28,611 nt of DNA from an uncultured Clostridia bacterium (GCA_946535695.1 CAMNDS010000001.1:1-28611); one strand, 5' to 3'; counted from the first letter of the stretch, positions 7,879-16,012 are shown. The notes: generated by a model from the letters alone, not told the origin. A program made the numbers and translations.

Positions 7879-8140
7879 TTTTAACCTCACAATTATTTGC
7901 CCAACTGTTTACTAAATTACTAGCATTATAAAAATCAAAAAATTTATCATTAACTTTCAAAACTGGCACATTTTTAAAACCATTCTTTATCATTTCATTT
8001 TTATCGGTAATTAAACGATAAAAAATCTTATGATTTTTAAGCTTGGCCTCTAAAACCTTGCATTTTGGGCACCCTGTGCTGTATAAAACAACATCACAAT
8101 TATCGCAAAATTTTGATTTTTTTTCATAACTGATCGCCAT
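7859..8140 (-). CDS. Glutaredoxin/NrdH-like redoxin with two CxxC pairs
   Basis: This is a small thiol redoxin of 93 residues with a thioredoxin-fold core: strand 'DVVLYSTG', active-site C24-P-K-C27, and 'VPVLKVNDKFFDF' carrying the cis-Pro. A second pair, C12-D-N-C15, precedes the first strand and is unusual. Being first gene of the operon and overlapping nrdD by 20 nt, it is very probably the electron donor for the reductase, as described for redoxin-dependent class III enzymes (NrdD2 type). The start at 8140 follows AGGAGG at 8 nt; the in-frame upstream codons lie within the leader. Context supports the NrdH role, but the name is inferred. Confidence 0.82.
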   Translation of the reverse strand: MAISYEKKSKFCDNCDVVLYSTGCPKCKVLEAKLKNHKIFYRLITDKNEMIKNGFKNVPVLKVNDKFFDFYNASNLVNSWANNCEVKNDAYKS

Positions 8141-8168
8141 AATTTCAACCTCCTGAGTATTACAAAGC

Positions 8169-8197
8169 AGTATATACATTAAATTTTAAGCTGTCAA
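8169..8197 (-). promoter_or_regulatory. Consensus promoter of the nrd operon
   Basis: On the reverse strand, -35 TTGACA (8192-8197) and -10 TATACT (8169-8174) are 17 nt apart. This is the best sigma-A match in the window. The transcript would start around 8162, giving a leader of only about 20 nt before the redoxin ATG. I see no NrdR-box pair. Confidence 0.8.
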
Positions 8198-8360
8198 GTC
8201 TTTCCTTCTTAAAATAAATTCAATACTTCTTAAATCCATTCTTATAAATATAATATGAAGAATTATTTTATTTTGTGATAATTAAAAATACTTATTTTTT
8301 ATATTTTATACAATAAATATACTTTAAAAATTAATTTTCAAAGTAAAAACATATAAAATT
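8198..8360. other. Extremely AT-rich spacer
   Basis: This lies between the nrd promoter and the transposase relic. Sequence is nearly all A and T, with no reading frame preceded by a ribosome-binding site, no clear terminator and no repeat. It is most simply read as decayed DNA left by the insertion element. Confidence 0.5.
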
Positions 8361-8450
8361 TTCTCCGAATTTTTCCAAAGTCTGCGAAATTTTTCAAACC
8401 GAGCAAAAGTACGTTGGACAACCCAACGCTATATCACAAACTGAGAATTT
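8361..8450 (-). pseudogene. IS5-type transposase C-terminal relic (copy 2)
   Basis: The reverse strand reads E-K-N-S-Q-F-V-I, a TAG stop, then RWVVQRTFARFEKFRRLWKNSEKIL. It is the same segment as copy 1 at 255-398 but with different damage: the stop sits where copy 1 has Lys, the catalytic Glu has become Gln, and the Arg-Arg lost in copy 1 is kept. Nucleotides around 'CGTTGGGTTGTC' and 'GACTTTGGAAAAATT' are identical in both. It begins 3 nt after the pnp stop. The two relics lie in inverted orientation on either side of the transporter-lepA-nrd block. Confidence 0.75.
8412..8428 (-). terminator. Possible hairpin at the end of the pnp transcript
   Basis: CGTTGG-gttgt-CCAACG forms a perfect 6-bp stem 25 nt after the pnp stop. 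The following TACTTTTGC is a poor U-tract, so an intrinsic terminator is only a weak possibility. The stem exists because the transposase relic carries CAA where copy 1 has GAG. Confidence 0.25.
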
Positions 8451-8453
8451 TTT

Positions 8454-10529
8454 TCACTTAAATTTTCGTAAATCAATTCGACCCCTGTCATCGATATTTA
8501 TAACCTGAAAAGTAGCAACATCACCAACATTTAAGATATCGGTTACTCGCTCAACTCTTCGATCTGAAAGTTTAGAAATATGGCACATAGCTTCCTTACC
8601 AGGCGCAATTTCGGCAAAAATACCAAAATTTGTTACACGCGTAATCTTGCCTATAACGATATCTCCTATAGATATGTCTTTTACGACAGTTTTAATATAA
8701 TCAAGCGCTAATCTGCAGTTTTCTATATTTTTGGACGAAACAAAAACTTTTCCATCTTCTTCAATGTTAACATCAACGTCAAAATCCGAGCATATTTTCT
8801 GAACGATTTTTCCGCCTGCTCCTATTATATCTCGTATCCTATCATTAGGTACTTCGATGCTTAGTATTTTAGGTGCAACATCGGCAACATTTTCACGTGG
8901 TTTAGAAAGTGTTTTTAATATACATTCTTTCAAAATTTTTAATCTGGCTTTTTTTGTAACTTCAAATGCTTCTTTTACAATTTCTGGTAATAGACCATCA
9001 ATTTTAACGTCAACCTGAATTGCAGTTATGCCATTTTTTGTTCCGGCAACTTTAAAGTCCATATCACCATAAAAATCTTCTATACCTTGAATATCCACAA
9101 ATGTTTTCCAATCATTGCCTGATGTTACCAAACCACATGATATTCCGGCAACCGGCTCTTTGATTGGTACTCCAGCGTCCATAAGTGCAAGCGTAGAGGC
9201 ACAGACCGAAGCCTGCGAAGTTGAACCATTCGAAGAAAGAACCTCCGACACTAATCTTATTGTGTATGGGAACTCAGAAGTTGAGGGAATAACAGGCTTT
9301 AAGGCTCTTTCGGCAAGCGCGCCATGTCCTACCTCACGCCTACCGGGGGCTCTAACGGGACGCGCTTCTCCAACAGAATAAGCTGGAAAATTATAATGAT
9401 GTATATAATATTTTTTTTCTAAATTTGATATTCCGTCAATCATTTGATATTCGTTAAGAGGCGCTAAAGTTACCACTGTTAAAACCTGAGTTTTTCCCCT
9501 GGTAAAAAGCGCAGAGCCGTGAACTTTAGGCAGCAGTGCTACTTCGGCGCTCAGCGGTCTGATTTCATCTAATTTTCGGCCATCAACGCGTTTATTAAAA
9601 TTAAAAATCCATTCACGAACCACGGATTTTTGTATCTCAGGAATCCACGAATTAATAAAATTTACAGCATCCGGATAATCAGGCAACAATTTATTCAATA
9701 ATTCTTCTTTAATTTTTGAAATTTGCAACTCACGATCAAATTTTTCGGTTATACCAAAAGTATCTGCAATTTTTTCTTTAGATAACTCAAAAACTTTATT
9801 TTTAAGTTCGATGTTTTCGCAATTTTCATTTATTCTTATCTTAATTTTACCTACTTTACATACAATTTGTGAAATAAAACCAATGATTTTTTTATTTATT
9901 TCATGAGCACTCATAATGCAATCAAGCATTAAATCATCGTTAACTTGGTTTGCACCGGCTTCAATCATCAGAATTTTTTCGATTGTCGAAGAAACAGTTA
10001 AATTCAAGTCAGACTCATTATTAACTTGAACCTCACTTGGATTAACTGCGATTTTATTTTTGATAAGTCCGATAACCGTTGAAGCAACTGGACCATTCCA
10101 AGGAATATCCGAAATCGAAAGAGCAATCGATGCACCAATTATCGAAGCTACTTCCGGAGAATGATTTTCTGATACAGAAAGAGCTGTGCATACTACCGCA
10201 ACATCGTTTTTCATATTTTTAGGGAAAAGTGGCCTTATAGAGCGGTCTATCAATCTCGAAATTAAAATTGCTTTTTCCGAAGGTTTCCCTTCGCGTTTTG
10301 AAAAAGAGCCCGGAATTTTACCTACTGAATAAAGTTTTTCCTCAAAATCAACCACAAGAGGGAAAAAGTCCATTCCCTCTTTAGGCTTATCGGACATAGT
10401 GACCGTCGTCAAAATTACGGTTTCGCCGAGTCTTACTAAGCAAGAACCATTTGCAAGCAGTGCCATTTTGCCTATTTCAACTTCTAGTGGCTCACCTAAA
10501 ATTTCGGTTTTAAAAATATTTAGCGCCAA
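8454..10529 (-). CDS. pnp: Polyribonucleotide nucleotidyltransferase (PNPase)
   Basis: This is a 3'-to-5' phosphorolytic exoribonuclease that degrades mRNA and can add tails. The 691 residues hold two RNase PH domains, the second with 'GDMDFKVAGTKNGITAIQVD' near the catalytic site. Then come a KH domain ('IIGAGGK', about 560) and an S1 domain ('GDIVIGKITRVTNFGIFAEI') that ends at 'RIDLRKFK' with almost no tail; Bacillus PNPase is about 705 residues. The start is TTG, 6 nt after AGAGG, and is 2 nt from the rpsO stop, so the two are coupled. The missing tail coincides with a transposase relic immediately downstream, so trimming by insertion is possible. Confidence 0.96.
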   Translation of the reverse strand: MALNIFKTEILGEPLEVEIGKMALLANGSCLVRLGETVILTTVTMSDKPKEGMDFFPLVVDFEEKLYSVGKIPGSFSKREGKPSEKAILISRLIDRSIRPLFPKNMKNDVAVVCTALSVSENHSPEVASIIGASIALSISDIPWNGPVASTVIGLIKNKIAVNPSEVQVNNESDLNLTVSSTIEKILMIEAGANQVNDDLMLDCIMSAHEINKKIIGFISQIVCKVGKIKIRINENCENIELKNKVFELSKEKIADTFGITEKFDRELQISKIKEELLNKLLPDYPDAVNFINSWIPEIQKSVVREWIFNFNKRVDGRKLDEIRPLSAEVALLPKVHGSALFTRGKTQVLTVVTLAPLNEYQMIDGISNLEKKYYIHHYNFPAYSVGEARPVRAPGRREVGHGALAERALKPVIPSTSEFPYTIRLVSEVLSSNGSTSQASVCASTLALMDAGVPIKEPVAGISCGLVTSGNDWKTFVDIQGIEDFYGDMDFKVAGTKNGITAIQVDVKIDGLLPEIVKEAFEVTKKARLKILKECILKTLSKPRENVADVAPKILSIEVPNDRIRDIIGAGGKIVQKICSDFDVDVNIEEDGKVFVSSKNIENCRLALDYIKTVVKDISIGDIVIGKITRVTNFGIFAEIAPGKEAMCHISKLSDRRVERVTDILNVGDVATFQVINIDDRGRIDLRKFK

Positions 10530-10531
10530 AT

Positions 10532-10813
10532 TTAACCTCTTGCCACTATCGATCTTATCCCAAGTTTAGCAATCAACGCCACATATCTATCGGAATTAGA
10601 ACGAAACAAATATTTTAAAAGTCTACGCCTCTTATTAATCATTATAAAAAGACCACGGCGCGAATGATGATCTTTATCATGGATTTTCAAATGATCTGTT
10701 AACTTTGCGATTCTGTTAGTAATTAATGCAACTTGCACTTCGGTAGAACCAGTATCTTTTTCATGCCTTGCGTTCTCTTTGATAATTTGCGACTTTTCCA
10801 ATTTTTTCCCCAT
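10532..10813 (-). CDS. rpsO: 30S ribosomal protein S15
   Basis: S15 binds 16S rRNA helices 20-22 early in assembly of the platform of the small subunit. The 93 residues contain the conserved 'TGSTEVQVALITNRI', 'DHHSRRGLFIMINKRRRLLKYL' helices and 'IAKLGIR' end; 89 residues is usual, the extra being at the N-terminus. GGAGGGG precedes the ATG. The rpsO-pnp pairing is widespread in bacteria, but here it follows hppA by 34 nt with no obvious promoter between. Confidence 0.97.
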   Translation of the reverse strand: MGKKLEKSQIIKENARHEKDTGSTEVQVALITNRIAKLTDHLKIHDKDHHSRRGLFIMINKRRRLLKYLFRSNSDRYVALIAKLGIRSIVARG

Positions 10814-10847
10814 TTAAACCCCTCCAACAATTTATGTGAATGATATT

Positions 10848-12950
10848 TTACATCCAATTTGACAATAAAGCAACCCCTAAAAACACAATTGCGACCATAG
10901 AAGTAAGTTTTATCAAAATGTTTATCGATGGCCCAGAAGTATCTTTAAAAGGATCGCCCACGGTGTCGCCAACAACCGCAGCCTTATGCGAGCTCGAGCC
11001 CTTGCCGCCAAAATTTCCGGCTTCGATATGTTTCTTCGCGTTATCCCAAGCACCGCCTGCGTTTGACATCATGGTTGAAAGAACAAAACCACAAACGGTA
11101 ACTCCCGCCAAAAGCCCTGCTGTACCAGGGACTCCTAAAGTTGCACTGACTAAAATCGGTGTTGCAATAGAAATCGCAGCAGGTATAAGCATAAGTCTCA
11201 CGGATTCGCCCGTGCAAATTGATACGCAAGAAGAATAATCAGGCTTTGCCTTGCCTTCCATAAGGCCTTTAATACTTTGAAATTGCCTTCTGACTTCATG
11301 AACTATACTCATTGCAGCTTTTCCGACGGCTTCCATAGTATACGCCGAAAACAAAAACGGAAGCATTGCGCCAATAAATAATCCGATAAGAACCGGAGGA
11401 TTTGTAACACTCAAATTAAGTTTTAAATTCGGTGCAAATACTTTAGCCTCAGAAATATAAGCAGCAATTAAGGTAAGAGAAGTAAGTGCCGCAGAACCTA
11501 TTGCAAATCCTTTTCCTGTTGCAGCGGTAGTGTTACCCAAAGCATCGAGGGCATCGGTTCTATTGCGAATATTTTCGCCTAACCCTGACATCTCGGCAAT
11601 ACCACCGGCATTATCGGCAATCGGGCCGTAAGCATCCGTTGCAAGTGTTATTCCAAGCGTTGAAAGCATGCCAACTGCAGCAATTCCTACTCCATAAAGA
11701 CCTCTGCTAAACCCCAAAGCAGTGCTTGTGGTTCCCCCACACACAAAAAAACTCCATAAAACCGCAACTCCAATAATAACGCATGGTGCCAGTGTTGAAA
11801 ACATGCCCAAAGATAAACCTGCAATTATAACCGTCCCTGATCCGGTTTCAGAAGATTTGGCAAGTTTTTTCGTCGGTTTATATGTATCGGAAGTAAAAAA
11901 CTCCGTGGTAAAACCGATTAAAATCCCAGCAATCAAGCCAACTGAAAGCGATACAAACAATTTTTCGCATTGTGGGAAAAATTTTTCAATAATGTAGTAA
12001 GAACCCAATAACATTAAAATCGAACTTATCTGTGTGCCTCTGCGCAAAGAATTAAGCAGTGATTTTTGGTCAGCATTTTCGTGAGTTTTAACAAAAAAAG
12101 TACCAACCATCGAGACTATAACTCCAAGCGCCGATAAAATCATCGGTAAAATCACGCCGTCCATGCCGAACCCGGCGCCAATCGAGAGTGCTGCAGTCGA
12201 AATCATGGCACCGACAAACGATTCATACAAATCAGCGCCCATTCCGGCGACATCACCTACATTGTCACCAACATTATCTGCAATAACAGCGGGGTTCCGG
12301 GGGTCATCCTCCGGGATTCCGACTTCAACTTTACCAACCAAATCTGCACCAACATCGGCAGCTTTTGTAAAAATTCCTCCACCGACGCGCGCAAAAAGCG
12401 ACATGCACGCAACACCCATTCCAAACGTTAACATATTCGAAACAATATTTTGAACTAATTCCGTACCAACAATTTCAGCTCTTGAATACCAAAATTTTAA
12501 AAACCAAAACCAAAGTGATATTCCCAAAAGACCGAATCCGACGATTACAAATGAAATCACACTTCCGGCTGAAAATGCGACTTTAAGCCCTTCATTCAAT
12601 CCTTTTTGGGCTGCTGAAACAGTTCGCACGTTTGCCATGGTAGCTGTTCGCATTCCGATAAACCCCGAAAGTGCTGAAAAAAATCCACCTAAAATAAAAA
12701 CGTAAGGTACTAACTTTCCAACTATTCCAAAAAATGAACAAATTAATAACGCCACAAAAATTGCCGCAAAAAATATTGATACACTTTGATATTGCCGTTT
12801 AAGATACGCTGTGGCTCCGATGCGTATGGCGTCAGAAATTTCTTTGGCTCTTGCGTTGTCAATCGGATAATTTTTAATTTTTATATATTTAAAAACTGCA
12901 AACGCCAAAGATACTAAAGATACTAAAAAAACAAGTAAAACAACATCCAC
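10848..12950 (-). CDS. hppA: Membrane-bound cation-pumping pyrophosphatase
   Basis: This integral membrane enzyme hydrolyses pyrophosphate and pumps H+ or Na+ across the membrane, recovering energy from biosynthetic PPi. The 700 residues have about 16 hydrophobic segments. The substrate motif 'DDPRNPAVIADNVGDNVGD' is at about 211-229, with a second acidic motif 'GDTVGDPFKDTSGPS' near 662-676. At about 470-480 the sequence 'GNTTAATGKG' carries Ala and Gly at the two positions that in this family distinguish K+-dependent enzymes (Lys/Thr in K+-independent ones). K+-dependent forms include Na+ pumps. The start is GTG after GGAGGG. It sits 58 nt after rplQ, an uncommon position for this gene. Confidence 0.95.
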   Translation of the reverse strand: MDVVLLVFLVSLVSLAFAVFKYIKIKNYPIDNARAKEISDAIRIGATAYLKRQYQSVSIFFAAIFVALLICSFFGIVGKLVPYVFILGGFFSALSGFIGMRTATMANVRTVSAAQKGLNEGLKVAFSAGSVISFVIVGFGLLGISLWFWFLKFWYSRAEIVGTELVQNIVSNMLTFGMGVACMSLFARVGGGIFTKAADVGADLVGKVEVGIPEDDPRNPAVIADNVGDNVGDVAGMGADLYESFVGAMISTAALSIGAGFGMDGVILPMILSALGVIVSMVGTFFVKTHENADQKSLLNSLRRGTQISSILMLLGSYYIIEKFFPQCEKLFVSLSVGLIAGILIGFTTEFFTSDTYKPTKKLAKSSETGSGTVIIAGLSLGMFSTLAPCVIIGVAVLWSFFVCGGTTSTALGFSRGLYGVGIAAVGMLSTLGITLATDAYGPIADNAGGIAEMSGLGENIRNRTDALDALGNTTAATGKGFAIGSAALTSLTLIAAYISEAKVFAPNLKLNLSVTNPPVLIGLFIGAMLPFLFSAYTMEAVGKAAMSIVHEVRRQFQSIKGLMEGKAKPDYSSCVSICTGESVRLMLIPAAISIATPILVSATLGVPGTAGLLAGVTVCGFVLSTMMSNAGGAWDNAKKHIEAGNFGGKGSSSHKAAVVGDTVGDPFKDTSGPSINILIKLTSMVAIVFLGVALLSNWM

Positions 12951-13008
12951 AAAAACCCTCCAAGTTTTCGCATTTTTAAAATTTTCACATAATTTTTATT
13001 CAAATAAA

Positions 13009-13356
13009 TCAAACCACCAATTCTACAACTGCCATTTCAGCTGCATCGCCGCGTCTGGGGCCGAGTTTGATGACTCGAGTAAATCCGCCGTTTCTGCTAG
13101 CAAATTTTGGTCGTAAATCCGTTAGAACCTTTTGAGTTAAATCTTCGCCCAAAAACGCAAACATTCTCCTTTTTGTGCTTAGTGTTGGAATCTCGTCTCG
13201 TTTAGCAAGCGAAAAATATTTCCCGACAAAAAATTCAAGTTCTTTGGCCTTAAAGTAAGTTGTTTTAATTTTACCGTAAGTTATCAATGATTTAACTAAA
13301 TTTTTAAGCATTGCAATGCGGTGAGAAGTAACTCTGCCTAATTTTCTAGCACACAT
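13009..13356 (-). CDS. rplQ: 50S ribosomal protein L17
   Basis: L17 lies near the polypeptide exit tunnel of the large subunit. The 115 residues start with the hallmark 'LGRVTSHRIAMLKNLVKSLI' and finish 'VIKLGPRRGDAAEMAVVELV'. It follows rpoA by 12 nt, the standard end of the alpha operon, with AGGAGG before its ATG. In many Clostridia the ECF-transporter genes follow; here hppA does. Confidence 0.97.
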   Translation of the reverse strand: MCARKLGRVTSHRIAMLKNLVKSLITYGKIKTTYFKAKELEFFVGKYFSLAKRDEIPTLSTKRRMFAFLGEDLTQKVLTDLRPKFASRNGGFTRVIKLGPRRGDAAEMAVVELVV

Positions 13357-13368
13357 ATTAACTACCTC

Positions 13369-14397
13369 CTAATTTTGCATTTCGTTGTCATTATTGTTAT
13401 CGTCACTGTTGTTATCTTCATTGCTGTTATCTTCGTCATTCTCTTCTTCCGGAGCTTTAGCCTTTCTTCTACTTTGTTTATCATTCTTCCAGCCGAATTC
13501 TTTGAGTTTTGAAACTATTTCATCGCACGATTTTTTCCCCAAGTTTCTTATACCGGTTATTTCATCATATTTCATGACTAAAATTTGACTCAATTTTTCA
13601 ATGCCTACCCTTTTGAGCGCATTAAAAGTCCTAGCTGAAAATCCCAAGTCATCAAGTGCCAAATCGCCCGATAAATTTTTAAATTCACTGCCGCCCAAAG
13701 ACATTTTAAGACCGCTTCCAAGTTCTAAAAAAAGCGCAAAATGTTCCATCAAATTATTAGAAGCAAACGCAACGGCTTCTTGCGCCGAAATTATACCGTT
13801 TGTCCACACTTGAACGGTGAGCTTATCATAATCAGTAATTTGCCCAACACGAGTATTCTCTATGGTATAATTTACTTTGGTAACCGGAGAATACAACGAA
13901 TCAACGGGGATTATGTTCACAACCGATGGCATAATATTCCTGTTTTGTTCTGCCGAAACGTAACCGACGCCGGATGTGAAAGTGATTTCCATCTTAAGTT
14001 GCGCGCCCTCATCCAAACTTGCAATAAGATTATTGCTCAAAACACTTAAATCAGAATCCGATTCAATCATGTCGGCTGTAAACTCGCACGGACCTTTTAA
14101 GTTAACATAAACAGTTTTTGATTCGCATCCTTCAAGACGAACTATTATATCTTTAACGTTAAGAACAATTTCAGTCACGTCTTCGTGAATTCCCGGTATT
14201 GTGGAAAATTCGTGAGTAACACCATCGATTTTTATTGAACTCGCCGCTGAACCCGGCAAAGATGACAAAAGCACACGTCTTAAACTGTTCCCCAAGGTTA
14301 CACCAAAACCGCGTTCCAACGGATTTACAACAAATTCAGCATATTTGCCGTCATCCGAGGCATTTTTTACAATTACTTTTTCTAATTCCAAATCCAA
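13369..14397 (-). CDS. rpoA: RNA polymerase alpha subunit with acidic Asn-rich tail
   Basis: Alpha dimerises to nucleate RNA polymerase, and its C-terminal domain touches UP elements and activators. The 342 residues include the N-terminal assembly domain ('GFGVTLGNSLRRVLLSSLPG') and the C-terminal domain ('LDDLGFSARTFNALKRVGI', 'IRNLGKKSCDEI'). About 29 further residues are a run of Asn, Asp, Glu and Ser with no fixed pattern, so the chain is longer than the roughly 315 residues usual in Firmicutes. The start is TTG. AGGAGGAG lies very close to the first TTG (14397), so the second TTG at 14391, at 9-nt spacing, may be the true start. Confidence 0.96.
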   Translation of the reverse strand: MDLELEKVIVKNASDDGKYAEFVVNPLERGFGVTLGNSLRRVLLSSLPGSAASSIKIDGVTHEFSTIPGIHEDVTEIVLNVKDIIVRLEGCESKTVYVNLKGPCEFTADMIESDSDLSVLSNNLIASLDEGAQLKMEITFTSGVGYVSAEQNRNIMPSVVNIIPVDSLYSPVTKVNYTIENTRVGQITDYDKLTVQVWTNGIISAQEAVAFASNNLMEHFALFLELGSGLKMSLGGSEFKNLSGDLALDDLGFSARTFNALKRVGIEKLSQILVMKYDEITGIRNLGKKSCDEIVSKLKEFGWKNDKQSRRKAKAPEEENDEDNSNEDNNSDDNNNDNEMQN

Positions 14398-14415
14398 ACT
14401 CCTCCTATGTTCAAA

Positions 14416-15036
14416 TTACTTCGAATATAATTCTACTATCAATGTTTCTGAAACTTCCAAATCGATATCATCTCGTCTGGGAATAGCAGAAACTTTGGCC
14501 TCAAAATGTTCTTGGTTAGAAAACTCAAGCCATTTTGGAAGATTTTTGGACGAATTATCGGCTATAACCGACTTTAAAATTTCTTTTTTCTTTCCTTGAT
14601 CAGAAACTGAAACAACATCCCCCGGATCGACCAAATATGAAGAAATATTCACCGGATGCCCATTAACACAAAAACTTCTGTGAATCGTAAACTGTTTAGC
14701 TTGTTCCCTAGAAACCGCCCATCCTAAACGATAAACAACGTTATCTAAACGCCGCTCAAGAAAAGAAAGCATGTTTTCGCCCGTTTTGCCCTCTTTTATT
14801 TTAAGCGCCATATCATAATACTTCCTGAACTGTTTTTCCCTGACGCCATAATATCTTTTCGTCCTTTGTTTGGCTCTTAACTGAATCCCGTATTCTGAAG
14901 ATTTCTTTTTCAATTGTCCATGCTGCCCCGGGGTGCTTTGTCTCCTAGAAATTGAGCACTTATCCGAAAAACATCTTGAACCTTTTAAAAATAATTTTTG
15001 GCCTTCGGCTCTACATAATTTACATCTTTTTTCCAC
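14416..15036 (-). CDS. rpsD: 30S ribosomal protein S4 (zinc-binding type)
   Basis: S4 nucleates assembly of the 30S body and helps guard decoding fidelity. The 206 residues carry an N-terminal Cys set C5, C8, C22, C27 for a zinc site, 'STPGQHGQ', and the S4 RNA-binding domain ('RRLDNVVYRLGWAVSREQAKQ', 'HRSFCVNGHPVNI'). The start is GTG with GAGG upstream. In several bacteria S4 also represses its own operon; no leader structure could be assigned here. Confidence 0.97.
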   Translation of the reverse strand: MEKRCKLCRAEGQKLFLKGSRCFSDKCSISRRQSTPGQHGQLKKKSSEYGIQLRAKQRTKRYYGVREKQFRKYYDMALKIKEGKTGENMLSFLERRLDNVVYRLGWAVSREQAKQFTIHRSFCVNGHPVNISSYLVDPGDVVSVSDQGKKKEILKSVIADNSSKNLPKWLEFSNQEHFEAKVSAIPRRDDIDLEVSETLIVELYSK

Positions 15037-15061
15037 AAAAATTCCTCACTTTACTAAAAAT

Positions 15062-15454
15062 TTAAACACGGCGTCTTTTAGGTGGTCTGCACCCATTGTG
15101 CGGAATTGGGGTGACATCTTTAATCAAAGTAATCTCAAGCCCCACAGCCTGTAAAGCTCTTATTGCAGATTCCCTGCCTGATCCAGGCCCTTTTACATAT
15201 ACCTCAACTGACCTGATACCGTGCTCCATAGCCCCCCTGGCTGCAGCTTCGGCTGTAGATTGTGCCGCAAACGGTGTGGATTTTTTGGAACCCTTAAATC
15301 CAAGCGACCCGGCACTGCTCCAAGTAACAGCATTGCCTGCAGTATCAGATATTGTAACAATTGTATTGTTAAAAGTTGCCTGAATGTGTGCAGTACCTCT
15401 TTCGATATTTTTGCGCTGACCTTTTCGAATTACTTTTCGTCTTTCGTTAGCCAT
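15062..15454 (-). CDS. rpsK: 30S ribosomal protein S11
   Basis: S11 forms part of the platform near the mRNA exit and the E site. The 130 residues show 'AHIQATFNNTIVTISD', 'KSTPFAAQSTAEAA' and the conserved end 'PHNGCRPPKRRRV'. Length and order (after rpsM, before rpsD) are standard for the alpha operon. Confidence 0.98.
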   Translation of the reverse strand: MANERRKVIRKGQRKNIERGTAHIQATFNNTIVTISDTAGNAVTWSSAGSLGFKGSKKSTPFAAQSTAEAAARGAMEHGIRSVEVYVKGPGSGRESAIRALQAVGLEITLIKDVTPIPHNGCRPPKRRRV

Positions 15455-15478
15455 AAAATAAAATTCTCCTCTTTAAAT

Positions 15479-15859
15479 TTACTTTTTCTCTTTTTTCTTA
15501 CCTGCTATGGTCTTGCACGGACCTTTTCTTGTTCTTGCGTTTGTTTTCGTGCGTTGACCCCTCACGGGTAACCCTTTAAGATGCCTGATCCCTCGATAAC
15601 ATTTTATGTCGGTCAGCCTTTTAATATTGAGCGATACTATTCGCCTTAAATCCCCCTCAACGTGAACTTCAAGTTTAGCAATACTTTCCGAGATATCTCT
15701 TGTTTCATCGTCGGTTAAATCTTTAACTCTCTTATCAAAATCCACATTTGCTTTTTTTAAAATTTTTCTCGAAGTAGTAAGTCCAATGCCTTTGACATAA
15801 GTTAATCCAATTTCAATTCGTTTATCACGAGGAAGATCTACACCAGATATACGTGCCAT
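15479..15859 (-). CDS. rpsM: 30S ribosomal protein S13
   Basis: S13 sits in the head of the small subunit and bridges to the large subunit and P-site tRNA. The 126 residues begin 'ARISGVDLPRDKRIEIGLTY' and contain the C-terminal 'RGIRHLKGLPVRGQRTKTNA' that reaches toward tRNA, plus a Lys-rich tail. AAGGAGG precedes the ATG. Confidence 0.98.
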   Translation of the reverse strand: MARISGVDLPRDKRIEIGLTYVKGIGLTTSRKILKKANVDFDKRVKDLTDDETRDISESIAKLEVHVEGDLRRIVSLNIKRLTDIKCYRGIRHLKGLPVRGQRTKTNARTRKGPCKTIAGKKKEKK

Positions 15860-15880
15860 TTTAAGCCTCCTTAATTAAAT

Positions 15881-15994
15881 TTAACCTTGCCTTTGTTTAT
15901 GCTTAGGATTTTCACAAATAACCATTATTCTGCCTTTTCGCTTGATTATTTTACATTTGTTGCAAATTTTTTTAACTGATGGTCTGACTTTCAT
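15881..15994 (-). CDS. rpmJ: 50S ribosomal protein L36 (zinc form)
   Basis: This short gene encodes 37 residues beginning MKVRPSVKKICNKC. A zinc site is formed by C11, C14, C27 and H32, the classical C+ form of L36, which staples 23S rRNA helices. AAAGGAGG precedes the ATG, and it sits between infA and rpsM as expected. Confidence 0.97.
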   Translation of the reverse strand: MKVRPSVKKICNKCKIIKRKGRIMVICENPKHKQRQG

Positions 15995-16012
15995 ATCAAA
16001 TACCTCCTTTAA

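Noticed and set aside
10840..12453. Several forward open frames of 90-130 codons across hppA
   Set aside because: They are antisense to the strongly conserved pyrophosphatase and arise from its Ala/Gly/Val codons; no independent signals.
13385..13588. Ser/Leu-repeat forward frame over the end of rpoA
   Set aside because: It is the complement of the repetitive acidic tail of rpoA, not a gene.
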